This document shows, piece after piece, positions 1 to 7,472 of a DNA stretch of 16,724 nucleotides (the first letter of the stretch is position 1; each line of letters opens with the position of its first letter). The translations under genes were made by a program, and so were the position numbers. The notes beneath the pieces were generated by a model, which saw nothing but the letters and a program-made list of their open reading frames with translations, did not search any database and was not told the origin of the DNA. The stretch is taken from NCBI GenBank assembly GCA_900549885.1, contig URQA01000044.1:1-16724 (forward strand). Direction: 5' to 3'. This DNA comes from an uncultured Eubacteriales bacterium (GTDB lineage Bacteria > Bacillota > Clostridia > Oscillospirales > Oscillospiraceae).

Positions 1-237
1 AGGCCGTTGGCCTGCCCGTCGGCCAACCTGTCCGGCCAGCCCAGTCCCAAGTCGGCCCCGGAGGTCTACGGCCAGCTGGCCGGCCGCATCGATGGCGTAC
101 TGGATGGCGGAACGTGCGCCGTGGGGGGGGAGTCCACCATTTTGGACCTGACCGCCACCCCGTACCGCATCCTGCGCCAAGGCGGGCTGAGCCGGGCGGA
201 CATCGAGGCCGCCCTGGGCCAGTCCATGGGGGGGTGA
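1..237 (+). CDS. Threonylcarbamoyl-AMP synthase, C-terminal part (partial)
   Basis: This is the end of a Sua5/YciO/YrdC-family protein cut by the left edge of the window; the reading frame is open from base 1. The family makes L-threonylcarbamoyl-AMP from threonine, bicarbonate and ATP, the first step of the tRNA t6A37 modification, in the cytoplasm. The visible 78 residues include the family block RPLACPSANLSGQPSP, then a GGESTILDL segment and the ILRQGGLS end of the YrdC domain. The protein stops about 17 residues after that, so it lacks the extra C-terminal Sua5 domain found in longer homologues such as Bacillus YwlC. It heads a plus-strand series with DUF4180, coaE and the M18 peptidase. 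Family assignment is firm; TsaC versus Sua5 naming cannot be settled without the N-terminus. Confidence 0.9.
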   Translation, partial: RPLACPSANLSGQPSPKSAPEVYGQLAGRIDGVLDGGTCAVGGESTILDLTATPYRILRQGGLSRADIEAALGQSMGG

Positions 238-264
238 GCATATCAAAATTTGGAGTGATGTAGT

Positions 265-618
265 TTGAAAATCGATGTGATCGGACCGGCGGCGGTGATC
301 CGGGAGCCCGGAGTGCTCATCACCGACAGTGGCTCTGCCATGGATGTGCTGGCCACGGTCCGGTATGAGACAGGCTGTTCCGCCATGATCCTCCGCCAGG
401 AGCAGCTGGACGAGTCCTTTTTCCGGCTGTCCAGCGGTCTGGCGGGTGAGGTGCTGCAAAAATTTGTGAACTACCAGATGCGGCTGGGGATCGTGGGGGA
501 TTTTTCCGGCTATACTAGCAAGCCCCTCCACGATTTTATCCGTGAGAGCAACCAGGGCCGTCAGGTGTGCTTTTTGCCCACCGAGGAGGAGGCGCTGGCC
601 TGGATGGAAGGGGAGTGA
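265..618 (+). CDS. DUF4180 domain-containing protein
   Basis: The 117-residue protein matches my memory of the DUF4180 family over its whole length: an MKIDVIG start, a VLITDSGSAMDVLATV segment, YETGC, then LQKFVNYQMRLGIVGDFS near residues 65-82, and a FLPTEEEALAWM end. The function of the family is not known. There is no signal peptide or membrane segment, so it is probably a small soluble cytoplasmic protein. The start is TTG at 265. GGAG at 252-255 sits 9 bases upstream, and the nearby ATG at 258 runs straight into TAG. It lies between the threonylcarbamoyl-AMP synthase and coaE with short gaps, so it is likely cotranscribed with them, but these neighbours do not suggest a specific role. 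Confidence 0.85.
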   Translation: MKIDVIGPAAVIREPGVLITDSGSAMDVLATVRYETGCSAMILRQEQLDESFFRLSSGLAGEVLQKFVNYQMRLGIVGDFSGYTSKPLHDFIRESNQGRQVCFLPTEEEALAWMEGE

Positions 619-623
619 GAATC

Positions 624-1232
624 ATGCGCATCATCGGCATCACCGGCCCTACCGGGGCGGGCAAGACTACGGCGCTGCATGCCCTGGCTGACTTGGGCGC
701 GGCGGTCATCGACTGCGACGGGGTGTACCACAACCTGACGGAGAACAGCGCCCCCATGCTGGACGAGCTGCGGCGGCGGTTCGGGGATGGCATCTTCGAT
801 TCGGACGGCGCGCTCCAGCGGAAGGTACTGGGGACCATCGTGTTCGGCGATGAGGGGTCTTTGGCCGACCTGAACGCCATCACCCACCGCTATGTCAATG
901 ATGAGGTGGACCGGCGGCTGGACCAAGCCAGGGGCGAGGGGCGGCCCGCTGCGGCGGTGGACGCCATCGCGTTGCTGGACAGCGATTTGAGGGACAAGTG
1001 CCACTGCACCGTGGCAGTCACCGCCCCAGACGAGGTGCGGGTGCGCCGCATCATGGCCCGGGACGGCATCGGCGAGGAGTACGCCCGCCTGCGGCTGGCG
1101 GCACAGAAGCCGGTAGAATATTTTGAACACAACAGCGACTACACCTTACGCAACGACGGAGAGGACCCGGCGGAATTTTACCGGAGGGCCAGGGCACTGT
1201 TTGAACCATTGATTTTTCAAGGAGGAATTTAA
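624..1232 (+). CDS. coaE: Dephospho-CoA kinase
   Basis: CoaE phosphorylates the 3'-hydroxyl of dephospho-CoA, the last step of coenzyme A synthesis, in the cytoplasm. The 202-residue length fits the family. A P-loop GPTGAGKTT lies at residues 8-16, followed by VIDCDGVYHNL where the family has its DAD motif, then FGDGIFDSDGALQRKVLG and the VFGDEGSLADLNAITH block. The usual PLLFE motif is replaced by IALLDSDL, a variant I associate with clostridial members, and HRYV replaces the common HP. The start is ATG 624, because the open frame upstream runs through the DUF4180 gene and because GGGAG at 611-615 is well placed. It begins 5 bases after the DUF4180 stop and ends 1 base before the M18 start, so translation of the cluster is probably coupled. 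Confidence 0.9.
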   Translation: MRIIGITGPTGAGKTTALHALADLGAAVIDCDGVYHNLTENSAPMLDELRRRFGDGIFDSDGALQRKVLGTIVFGDEGSLADLNAITHRYVNDEVDRRLDQARGEGRPAAAVDAIALLDSDLRDKCHCTVAVTAPDEVRVRRIMARDGIGEEYARLRLAAQKPVEYFEHNSDYTLRNDGEDPAEFYRRARALFEPLIFQGGI

Positions 1233-1233
1233 T

Positions 1234-2631
1234 ATGGAACACAACATCGGAAAACAGAAGCGGGATGCTCTGCTGAATGCCAAGAAGAACGGCTGGGACC
1301 GGGTGGATACCGCCACAGAAGCGGCCATCGACAGCTACTGCCAGGGGTACAAGACCTTCCTGGACCGGGGCAAGACGGAGCGGGACTGCGTGACGTACAC
1401 CGTGGAGCTGGCCCAGGCCGCGGGCTTCGTCCCCTTTGAGCGGGGCATGGCCCTCAAGAGCGGGGACAAGGTGTACCGGGTGAACCGGAACCGGGCCATC
1501 ACCCTGGCGGTGGTGGGCTCCGCCCCCCTGGATCAGGGGGTGTCCATCTGCGCGGCCCACATTGACAGCCCCCGGCTGGACCTGAAGCCAACCCCTCTCT
1601 ACGAGGACAGCGAGCTGGCGTTCCTCAAGACCCACTATTACGGCGGCATCCGTAAGTACCAGTGGGTGACCATCCCCCTGGAGCTGCGGGGCGTGGTGGC
1701 GCTGAAGGACGGCTCCCTGGTGGACGTGAGCATCGGCGGCAACCCCGGCGACCCCCTGTTTACCGTGGACGACCTGCTGCCCCACCTGGCTGCTGACCAG
1801 TCCAAGAAGCCCTTGGGAGAAGCCATTCCCGCTGAGAGCCTGAACATCCTGGTGGGCAGCCGTCCCCTTAAGGATGACGACGGTGCGGACCGGGTGAAGC
1901 TGGCTGTCATGGATCTGCTGAACCAGAAGTACGGCATCACCGAGGCGGACTTCATCTCCGCCGAGATCGAGGCGGTCCCCGCCTTCAACGCCGTGGACAT
2001 CGGTTTTGACCGCTCCCTGATCGGCGCTTACGGTCACGATGACCGGGTGTGCGGCTACGCGGCCCTCAAGGCCCTGCTGGACCTGGGCACCCCCTGCCGC
2101 ACCGCGGTGTGCGTGCTGGCGGACAAGGAGGAGATCGGGTCCGAGGGCGTGTCCGGTATGCAGTCCGCCTTCTTCGACACCTTCGTGGGCGACCTGTGCG
2201 ACAGCCAGAACGTCCCCCTGAAGGCCTGCCTGGAGAAGTCCTTCTGCCTGTCCACCGACGTCACCGCCGCTTATGACCCTAACTTTGCCGAGGTGTATGA
2301 GAAGAACAACTCCGCCATGGTTAACTACGGCGTGGGCCTGTGCAAGTATACCGGCTCCCGGGGCAAGGGCGGGTGCTCCGACGCGGGGGCCGAGGCGGTG
2401 GCCTACGTCCGTCGGCTGCTGGACGACCGGAACATCGTCTGGCAGATGGCCGAGCTGGGCAAGGCCGACCAGGGCGGCGGTGGTACTGTGGCCTGCTACA
2501 TGGCCAACCGCAACATCGACACCCTGGACGCCGGTGTGCCTGTACTCTCCATGCACGCCCCCTTTGAGACTGTGTCCAAGCTGGACTGCTACATGACCTA
2601 CGCCGCCTGCAAAGCGGTGTACGAGGGCTGA
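1234..2631 (+). CDS. M18 family aminopeptidase
   Basis: This is a cytosolic zinc metallo-aminopeptidase of family M18 (aspartyl aminopeptidase/ApeA-ApeB/yeast Lap4 type), removing N-terminal residues, usually acidic ones, from peptides. At 465 residues it has the usual length. Expected metal ligands are visible: H109 in CAAHIDSPRLD, the D269/D270 pair in YGHDDR, E299/E300 in DKEEIGSEG, D342 in STDVTAAYDPN, and H441 in LSMHAPFE. The GKGGCSDAGAEAVAY block near residue 380 and NRNIDTLDAG near 426 are also typical. AGGAGG at 1220-1225 precedes ATG 1234 at ideal spacing. It directly follows coaE and ends the cluster; a large hairpin begins 38 bases after its stop. Substrate preference cannot be read from the sequence. 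Confidence 0.93.
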   Translation: MEHNIGKQKRDALLNAKKNGWDRVDTATEAAIDSYCQGYKTFLDRGKTERDCVTYTVELAQAAGFVPFERGMALKSGDKVYRVNRNRAITLAVVGSAPLDQGVSICAAHIDSPRLDLKPTPLYEDSELAFLKTHYYGGIRKYQWVTIPLELRGVVALKDGSLVDVSIGGNPGDPLFTVDDLLPHLAADQSKKPLGEAIPAESLNILVGSRPLKDDDGADRVKLAVMDLLNQKYGITEADFISAEIEAVPAFNAVDIGFDRSLIGAYGHDDRVCGYAALKALLDLGTPCRTAVCVLADKEEIGSEGVSGMQSAFFDTFVGDLCDSQNVPLKACLEKSFCLSTDVTAAYDPNFAEVYEKNNSAMVNYGVGLCKYTGSRGKGGCSDAGAEAVAYVRRLLDDRNIVWQMAELGKADQGGGGTVACYMANRNIDTLDAGVPVLSMHAPFETVSKLDCYMTYAACKAVYEG

Positions 2632-2669
2632 CAGACATCCCGCTCCCTGCGTGTAAGGCGCAAAAAGAA

Positions 2670-2717
2670 ATCACAAACCAGCCCGGCGGCCTCTTGGCCG
2701 CCGGGCTGGTTTGTGAT
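2670..2717. terminator. Perfect 22-bp hairpin, canonical terminator in minus orientation
   Basis: Bases 2670-2691 are the exact reverse complement of 2696-2717, with the loop TCTT. Read on the plus strand after the M18 gene, the hairpin is followed by ATTGCATCC and has no T-tract. Read on the minus strand it is followed at once by TTTCTTTTTG (complement of 2661-2670), a textbook intrinsic terminator tail. It may stop or process the M18 transcript, and it is well suited to stop transcripts arriving from the right on the minus strand. Confidence 0.8.
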
Positions 2718-2745
2718 ATTGCATCCTTACAGGAGGTCCAAGGAG

Positions 2746-2823
2746 ATGGAAAACGCAATGGATATCGGGGGAATAAACGTCTCTCCTTTTGCGAAAACTA
2801 GGCCAAACAAGCCCGCCTTGTGA
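2746..2823 (+). CDS. Possible 25-aa small ORF or leader peptide before tepA
   Basis: ATG 2746 opens a 25-codon frame ending at TGA 2821-2823; the peptide starts MENAMDIGGINVSP and ends TRPNKPAL. It has the strongest ribosome site in this stretch, AGGAGG at 2731-2736, 9 bases before the ATG, with a second AGGAG directly at the start codon. The stop overlaps an in-frame GTG (2820-2822) of the protease frame, so coupling is possible. A CCGCCT/AGGCGG hairpin (2813-2818 with 2823-2828) covers its stop codon. I do not recognise the peptide. It may be a translated leader or an authentic small protein; no cysteine or membrane segment is seen. The support is the ribosome site and arrangement only. Confidence 0.5.
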   Translation: MENAMDIGGINVSPFAKTRPNKPAL

Positions 2824-2834
2824 GGCGGCACTGC

Positions 2835-2849
2835 AAAAGGGGGCCTTTT
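2835..2849 (+). promoter_or_regulatory. Small hairpin over the tepA ribosome site
   Basis: AAAAGG at 2835-2840 can pair with CCTTTT at 2844-2849 around a GGG loop, placing the G-rich ribosome site of the protease gene in the stem and loop just before ATG 2853. With the hairpin over the small-ORF stop at 2813-2828, it makes a short structured leader. It could weaken initiation or act as a small attenuator; this is inferred from base pairing alone. Confidence 0.35.
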
Positions 2850-2852
2850 TCT

Positions 2853-3566
2853 ATGACAGAGGAGACACAGGAGTACCGGGGTGGAGGAGAGGACAACTCC
2901 GCCGCCGGGGACGGGGAGGAGCGCCAGCAGCAGGCGGTGGACATGGGCTCGGCCACCATCCACACCCAAGACGGCACCATCCATACTCTGACCATCGTGG
3001 GCCAGATCGAGGGACATCAGGAGGCGCCCCAGGGGGCGAAGACCACTAAGTATGAGCATGTGCTGCCCCTGCTCACCGCCGTGGAGGAGAGCGACGAGGT
3101 GGACGGCCTGCTCATCCTGCTCAACACCATGGGGGGCGACATCGAGGCGGGGCTGGCCATCGCCGAGCTGATCGCTGGCATGCGTAAGCCCACGGTGTCC
3201 CTGGTGCTGGGAGGCGGCCACTCCATCGGAGTGCCGCTGGCGGTGGCGGCCCGGAGGTCCTTCATCGTGCCCTCCGGGGCCATGACCATCCACCCGGTGC
3301 GGCTCAATGGGCTAGTGATCGGGGTGGCCCAGACCTTCAACTACTTTGAGCGCATCCAAGAGCGCATCATCGATTTTGTCACCCGCAACAGCCAGATTGA
3401 CCGGGAGACTCTCACCCACCTCATGCTTCGCACCGGGGAAATGGCCGCCGACGTAGGGAGCGTCATCTATGGGGAAGAAGCGGTGCGCATCGGCCTCATC
3501 GACCAATTGGGCAGCCTGTCTGACGCGCTGAGCTGCCTCCACGGGATGATGCGGGAGGGGAAATAA
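2853..3566 (+). CDS. ClpP-family serine protease, TepA-like
   Basis: The 237-residue protein has a ClpP/crotonase fold signature like Bacillus TepA (YmfB), a ClpP-related protein first linked to protein translocation; its biochemical role is poorly defined. The block LLILLNTMGGDIEAGLAIAE (residues 86-105) is the ClpP oxyanion region, S124 in GGGHSIGVPLAVAA is the expected nucleophile, and H147 in GAMTIHPVR the expected histidine. Residues 1-45 are charged and low in complexity, longer than in ordinary ClpP. There is no signal peptide. ATG 2853 is chosen because the homologous part begins later; an in-frame GTG at 2820 would add 11 residues and overlaps the small ORF stop. No ClpX/ClpA partner is adjacent. 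It ends 4 bases before the convergent aldo/keto reductase gene, with no terminator between. Confidence 0.87.
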   Translation: MTEETQEYRGGGEDNSAAGDGEERQQQAVDMGSATIHTQDGTIHTLTIVGQIEGHQEAPQGAKTTKYEHVLPLLTAVEESDEVDGLLILLNTMGGDIEAGLAIAELIAGMRKPTVSLVLGGGHSIGVPLAVAARRSFIVPSGAMTIHPVRLNGLVIGVAQTFNYFERIQERIIDFVTRNSQIDRETLTHLMLRTGEMAADVGSVIYGEEAVRIGLIDQLGSLSDALSCLHGMMREGK

Positions 3567-3570
3567 TCCC

Positions 3571-4686
3571 TCAGCCTGCCATGGCTTGGGCATACCGGGC
3601 CATGACGGCGGGAATGTCGATGTGCTGGGGACATTTGGCGGCACACTGGCCGCAGGATATGCAGCGATCCGGCCGGGATGCCTGGGAGAGCTGGTCATAG
3701 GCCATGCGGCCTCCGGATAGTCGGTAGTTATTGTACAGGCCCAGCAGCTGGGGGATGTCAAGCCCCTGGGGGCAGCCGTCGCAGTAGTGGCACTGGGTAC
3801 AGGGGACAAAGAGCTGGGTCTTGAGCAGCTCCAGCGCCCGGTCCAGGGCGTCCCCCTCGGTGGGAGAGAAGGGCTCACAGGCGGAGAAGGTGGCGATATT
3901 GTCCCGGGCCTGCTCCAGATCGGACATGCCGCTGAGCACCATTCCCACATTGGGCAGGGACAGCACCCATCGGAAGGCCCAGGAGGCGATGGACAGGTCA
4001 GGCCGGACGGCCCGGAGCAAGGCGTCCCCCTCCGGGCAGAGGGAAGCCAGCCGGCCGCCCCGGCAGGGCTCCATGACCCAGACGGGCACGCCATACTGGG
4101 TGATGATGTCGTACTGCTCTTTGGCGTTCTGATAATCCCAGTCCAGATAGTTGAGCTGGATCTGGATGAACTCAAAGAAATCATAACGGCTCAGAAACGC
4201 CCGGAGAGTGTCCGGCCTGCTGTGGCTGGACAGGCCCAGGTGGCGAATGCGCCCGGCCTTCTTTTGTTCCAGCAAATAGGGGATGACACCCAGCGTTTCA
4301 TCGGTGAACACAGGGATGGAGTCCTCACAGACATTGTGGAGGAGATAGAAGTCAAAGTGGTCCGTGCGGCATTTGGCCAGCTGGCCCTCGAAGATCTCCG
4401 CCGGGGTCTTGCCTTCGGATTTCAAGGGGGAGGCGGGCATTTTGTCCGCCAGAAAATAGCTGTCCCGGGGGTATCGGCTCAGAGCATGGCCCAGGAAGGA
4501 CTCCGACTGCCCCTCGTGGTAGAAATAGGCGGTGTCAAAATAGTTAATCCCCTGGTGGTAGACATAGTCGATCAGTTCTTCGGCCTTGTCCGTATCGATG
4601 GGCCCCCGGGGGACGGAGGCGGGCAGGCGCATATTGCCCATGCCCAACCGGGACAGAGACAGACCTTGAAAATCTTTATACTGCAT
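3571..4686 (-). CDS. Aldo/keto reductase with C-terminal 4Fe-4S ferredoxin domain
   Basis: This 371-residue protein joins an NADPH-type aldo/keto reductase barrel to a ferredoxin-like tail, a family common in anaerobes whose substrates are mostly unknown. The AKR catalytic tetrad is visible: D51 and Y56 in FDTAYFYHEG, K82 in ADKMP, H117 in YLLHN. The tail carries two cysteine sets, CTQCHYCDGC (residues 296-305) and CISCGQCAAKC (342-352), each suited to bind a 4Fe-4S cluster, so electrons may pass between the clusters and the nicotinamide or a substrate. There is no export signal. The ATG at 4686 is chosen for the AGGAGG complement at 4694-4699, 7 bases upstream; the open frame extends 17 codons further without support. 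It is a single gene, downstream of the ABC operon terminator. Confidence 0.92.
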   Translation of the reverse strand: MQYKDFQGLSLSRLGMGNMRLPASVPRGPIDTDKAEELIDYVYHQGINYFDTAYFYHEGQSESFLGHALSRYPRDSYFLADKMPASPLKSEGKTPAEIFEGQLAKCRTDHFDFYLLHNVCEDSIPVFTDETLGVIPYLLEQKKAGRIRHLGLSSHSRPDTLRAFLSRYDFFEFIQIQLNYLDWDYQNAKEQYDIITQYGVPVWVMEPCRGGRLASLCPEGDALLRAVRPDLSIASWAFRWVLSLPNVGMVLSGMSDLEQARDNIATFSACEPFSPTEGDALDRALELLKTQLFVPCTQCHYCDGCPQGLDIPQLLGLYNNYRLSGGRMAYDQLSQASRPDRCISCGQCAAKCPQHIDIPAVMARYAQAMAG

Positions 4687-4719
4687 CAAAATACCTCCTC
4701 TAGACAAGTCCTTGACCAT

Positions 4720-4750
4720 AGTATACCGCCGGGACACTGGGGCGCGTCAA
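4720..4750 (-). promoter_or_regulatory. Candidate promoter of the aldo/keto reductase
   Basis: On the minus strand TTGACG (complement of 4745-4750) is followed after 19 bases by TATACT (complement of 4720-4725). Both boxes are close to the sigma-A consensus, but the spacer is longer than ideal. It would start the transcript near 4713, about 27 bases before the ATG. Confidence 0.5.
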
Positions 4751-4756
4751 GCATTT

Positions 4757-4795
4757 TGTAAAAAACTCCGCTCCGATGGCCGGAGCGGAGCTTTT
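4757..4795. terminator. Intrinsic terminator after the sugar ABC operon (bidirectional)
   Basis: CTCCGCTCCG (4766-4775) pairs perfectly with CGGAGCGGAG (4781-4790) around ATGGC. On the minus strand the stem is followed by a run of six T (complement of 4760-4765), correct for ending the ABC importer mRNA. On the plus strand it is followed by CTTTTCTG, so it could also stop plus-strand transcription. Confidence 0.85.
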
Positions 4796-4827
4796 CTGTG
4801 CAGATATCAGAATGGCAGGGCAGGGGG

Positions 4828-5850
4828 TTAGGCCGTGGTTTCTGCCTTGGGAGGCTGACCGGACACCTTCTTGGCCCGGTTGATGGCAGCCTGGGTCTGG
4901 AGAGTGTCCAGAGTGACGGCCGCCAGCAGGGCGATGCCCAGCACCACATACTTCCAGTACTGGTTGATATTCAGGAAGTTCATGCCATAGTTCAGCACGC
5001 CGATGATGAGTACGCCGATGACCATGTTGCTCATCTTGCCGCCGCCGCCGCCCATCTTGATGCCGCCCAGCATGGCGCCGGCCATGACGGTGAACTCAGC
5101 GCCGATGCCCAGACCCTGGTTGACCGCGCCGCCAGTGGTGCCCACATTGACGATTTGGCCAATGCCGAAGAAGAAACCGGCCAGCACGAAGATGAGGATG
5201 CGCATTTTGGTGACGGACACACCGGACAGGGCCACCGCATCGGGGTTAGAGCCCAAGGCGTAGATGTTCCGGCCCAGATAAGTCTTGTTCAAGATGAAGG
5301 AACCCACAAGGACGGACACCACCATGACGATGACGCCGGTCTTGAGCGCGCCGGAACCGAGACGGATGGTGAAACCACCGATGTTCTTCAGAACGTCAGA
5401 TACATAGATGGTTTTGCTGATGCCGTCGGTGAGCAGATAGGTGGCGCCGTTCAAGATATACTGGGTGCCTAGAGTGATGATGAAGGGGAATACCTTCAGC
5501 CAAGCGTACATTGCACCGTTGAAAGCGGACAGCAGCACCGCCAGCAGAATGCCGCAGATGATGGCCACCACCACGTTGGAGGAGGTCTCAATCAGGGCCA
5601 TGGCCACGCCTACGGTGGAGATCAGGTAGCCGGTGGACAGGTCCATGCCGCCGCCCAGCATGATGAAGGTGATGCCCACGCCCAAGATGACCAGATAGGC
5701 GTTCTGGTTGAGCATGGTCAGCAGATTGGAGAAATTGAAGAACGCCCGGTTGGCCATCGCAGGACCCAGGATGCTGAACAAGATGATCAGCGCCACCAGG
5801 ACCGCCAGCATCAGGTAGTCCTTCACATAGGAAGAAAAGCTCTTTTTCAT
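4828..5850 (-). CDS. Carbohydrate ABC transporter permease (RbsC/MglC family)
   Basis: This 340-residue integral membrane protein is the permease subunit of a CUT2-type ABC importer, working as a homodimer with the ATPase encoded just upstream. About nine or ten hydrophobic segments are visible, starting near residues 11-34. The family blocks are present: LGVGITFIMLGGGMDLSTG (usual form GGIDLSVG), the GRNIYALGSNPDAVALSGV loop that contacts the ATPase, then LGGIKMGGGGGKMSN and the closing NYWK-like region. The start at 5850 leaves 6 bases after the ATPase stop and has only a weak G-rich ribosome site, which suggests translational coupling. The substrate cannot be deduced; related systems carry ribose, xylose, galactose, myo-inositol or AI-2. 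Confidence 0.93.
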   Translation of the reverse strand: MKKSFSSYVKDYLMLAVLVALIILFSILGPAMANRAFFNFSNLLTMLNQNAYLVILGVGITFIMLGGGMDLSTGYLISTVGVAMALIETSSNVVVAIICGILLAVLLSAFNGAMYAWLKVFPFIITLGTQYILNGATYLLTDGISKTIYVSDVLKNIGGFTIRLGSGALKTGVIVMVVSVLVGSFILNKTYLGRNIYALGSNPDAVALSGVSVTKMRILIFVLAGFFFGIGQIVNVGTTGGAVNQGLGIGAEFTVMAGAMLGGIKMGGGGGKMSNMVIGVLIIGVLNYGMNFLNINQYWKYVVLGIALLAAVTLDTLQTQAAINRAKKVSGQPPKAETTA

Positions 5851-5856
5851 AGGTAA

Positions 5857-7371
5857 TCAAGCCCCCATTTTCTCTTTGTCGTGGCTGCTGGTGGAGGCCA
5901 GGTCCAGGATGCGCTCCTGGGAGAACTCCTCCTTGGTCAGCTCACCGGCCAGGCAGCGCTCACCAAAGACCACGATGCGGTCGGACATGCCCAGCAGCTC
6001 CTCCATGTCGGAGGTGATCATGATGATGCACTTGCCTTCTTCCGCCAGGCCGTTCATCAACTCATAGATCTCATACTTCGCGCCCACGTCAATGCCCCGG
6101 GTAGGCTCGTCAAAGATGACGATGTCCGACTGGGTGGCCAGGGCCTTACCCACCACTACCTTCTGCTGGTTGCCGCCGGACAGAGTCATGACTTTGGTGT
6201 GGTCCAGGTCGGGCGCCTTGATACGCATGGCCTGACCGTAGTAGTCGGCGATCTCTTTGGCCTTCTTGGGGTTGACCACGCCCAGGTGGGAGATCTTCTT
6301 GACCACGTTATATACCAGGTTCCAGGAGATCGTCTCCCCCAGGAAGCAGCCCTCCCGCTTGCGGTCCTCGGGGATGAGACAGATGCCGTACTTGTGCATG
6401 GCGTCATTGGGGGATTTAATGTCTGCCAGCTGGCCGTTGACATAGATATCGCCCCACTGTTTCTTCTCCGCGCCAAAGACCACCTTCATGATCTCGGTAC
6501 GGCCGGCGCCTACCAGACCGGAGATGCCCAGAATCTCTCCCCGGTGGGCCTGGAAGGAGATGTTCTTCACGCCGTTGCCGGTGAGGTTTTTGAGCTCCAG
6601 CGCCACGTTGCCGATCTCTGCGCTGCGGGGCGGGAAGGTCTGAGTCATTTCCCGGCCCACCATGTACTTAATGAGCTCCGCCCGGTTGGTCTCCTTGGTG
6701 TTCAGGGTGGTGATGTACTCACCGTCCCGAAGGATGGACACCCGGTCGGTGAGCTCGAACACCTCGTCCAGACGGTGGGAGATGAAGATGATGGCCACGC
6801 CCTCGGCACGGAGCTTGTTGACGATCCGGAACAGGATCTTCACCTCCGCCACAGACAGGGGAGCGGTGGGCTCGTCCAGGATGAGCACCCGGACCTTTTT
6901 GGACACCGCCTTGGCAATCTCCACGATCTGCATCCGGCCTGGAGTCAGGTCCCGGACCAAGGTGGAGGGATCAATATCAACGCCGAAGTCGTCAAACACG
7001 GCCTGGGCGATCTGATTCATCTTTTTCTGGTTCACCAGGGGGCCAAGCTTCTCACCGTAGCAGATGTTCTCTGCTGCGGACAGCACGTCGATGAGGTTGA
7101 ACTCCTGGTAGATACACTCGATGCCATGCTGACGGGCCAGAGCGGGGGTCATGGCCTTATAGGTCTGGCCGTCTACCGTGATGGTGCCGCCGTCAGGGGC
7201 ATGGGCGCCGGTGATGGTCTTGATGAAGGTGGACTTGCCCGCGCCATTCTCACCGATCAGGGCGTGGACCTCGCCGGGGTAGAAGTCGATGGACACCTTG
7301 TCCAGGGCAACCACGCCGGGAAAGACCTTCATGATGTCCCGGAGGGACAGGATGGGTTTTTTCTCTTCCAA
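5857..7371 (-). CDS. Carbohydrate ABC transporter ATP-binding protein (RbsA/MglA family)
   Basis: A 504-residue double-ATPase that powers the importer. The first domain has Walker A GENGAGKST (about residues 40-49), Q-loop IYQEFNLI, an unusual signature LTPGRMQIVEIAKA in place of the common LSxGQQQ, and Walker B VLILDEPTAPL. The second has the degenerate Walker A GLVGAGRTE normal for this family, LSGGNQQKVVVGKAL, and IVIFDEPTRGIDVGAKYEI. I choose the TTG start at 7371: GGGAGG (complement of 7380-7385) lies 8 bases upstream, and the protein then begins MEEKKPILSLRDIMKVF like its relatives. The longer frame to 7434 adds 21 residues with no homology. It follows the binding-protein gene by 138 bases that hold a strong hairpin. 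Confidence 0.93.
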   Translation of the reverse strand: MEEKKPILSLRDIMKVFPGVVALDKVSIDFYPGEVHALIGENGAGKSTFIKTITGAHAPDGGTITVDGQTYKAMTPALARQHGIECIYQEFNLIDVLSAAENICYGEKLGPLVNQKKMNQIAQAVFDDFGVDIDPSTLVRDLTPGRMQIVEIAKAVSKKVRVLILDEPTAPLSVAEVKILFRIVNKLRAEGVAIIFISHRLDEVFELTDRVSILRDGEYITTLNTKETNRAELIKYMVGREMTQTFPPRSAEIGNVALELKNLTGNGVKNISFQAHRGEILGISGLVGAGRTEIMKVVFGAEKKQWGDIYVNGQLADIKSPNDAMHKYGICLIPEDRKREGCFLGETISWNLVYNVVKKISHLGVVNPKKAKEIADYYGQAMRIKAPDLDHTKVMTLSGGNQQKVVVGKALATQSDIVIFDEPTRGIDVGAKYEIYELMNGLAEEGKCIIMITSDMEELLGMSDRIVVFGERCLAGELTKEEFSQERILDLASTSSHDKEKMGA

Positions 7372-7438
7372 ATAAAACGCCTCCCATGGCCGGAACTTGT
7401 TCCGGAGGGTCAGATTCAAATACTTAGGACGCACGGCG

Positions 7439-7472
7439 CGGGGCGGCGCGAGGGCCTCCCCGCGCCGCCCCG
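7439..7472 (-). repeat. GC-rich intercistronic hairpin between binding-protein and ATPase genes
   Basis: Bases 7439-7450 are the exact reverse complement of 7461-7472 (12 G/C pairs), with a short GGG/CCC extension inside the loop. No T-tract follows on the minus strand. Such a hairpin after the first gene typically protects the 3' end of the binding-protein mRNA or partly blocks read-through, giving much more binding protein than ATPase. That role is inferred from position. Confidence 0.75.

Noticed and set aside
1051..2556. A 501-codon minus-strand frame opposite coaE and the M18 peptidase.
   Set aside because: The plus-strand genes carry clear catalytic motifs; the antisense translation is repetitive in Val, Gly, His and Gln and is a shadow of GC-rich coding.
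2670..2717. The 22-bp perfect inverted repeat as a transposon end or MITE.
   Set aside because: It is a single copy with a 4-base loop and a T-tract in one orientation, which fits a terminator; no target duplication or second copy is seen in the window.
3312..4184. A 290-codon minus-strand frame overlapping the AKR and tepA genes.
   Set aside because: It runs across two supported genes, is rich in Pro and Ser with no family pattern, and has no ribosome site.
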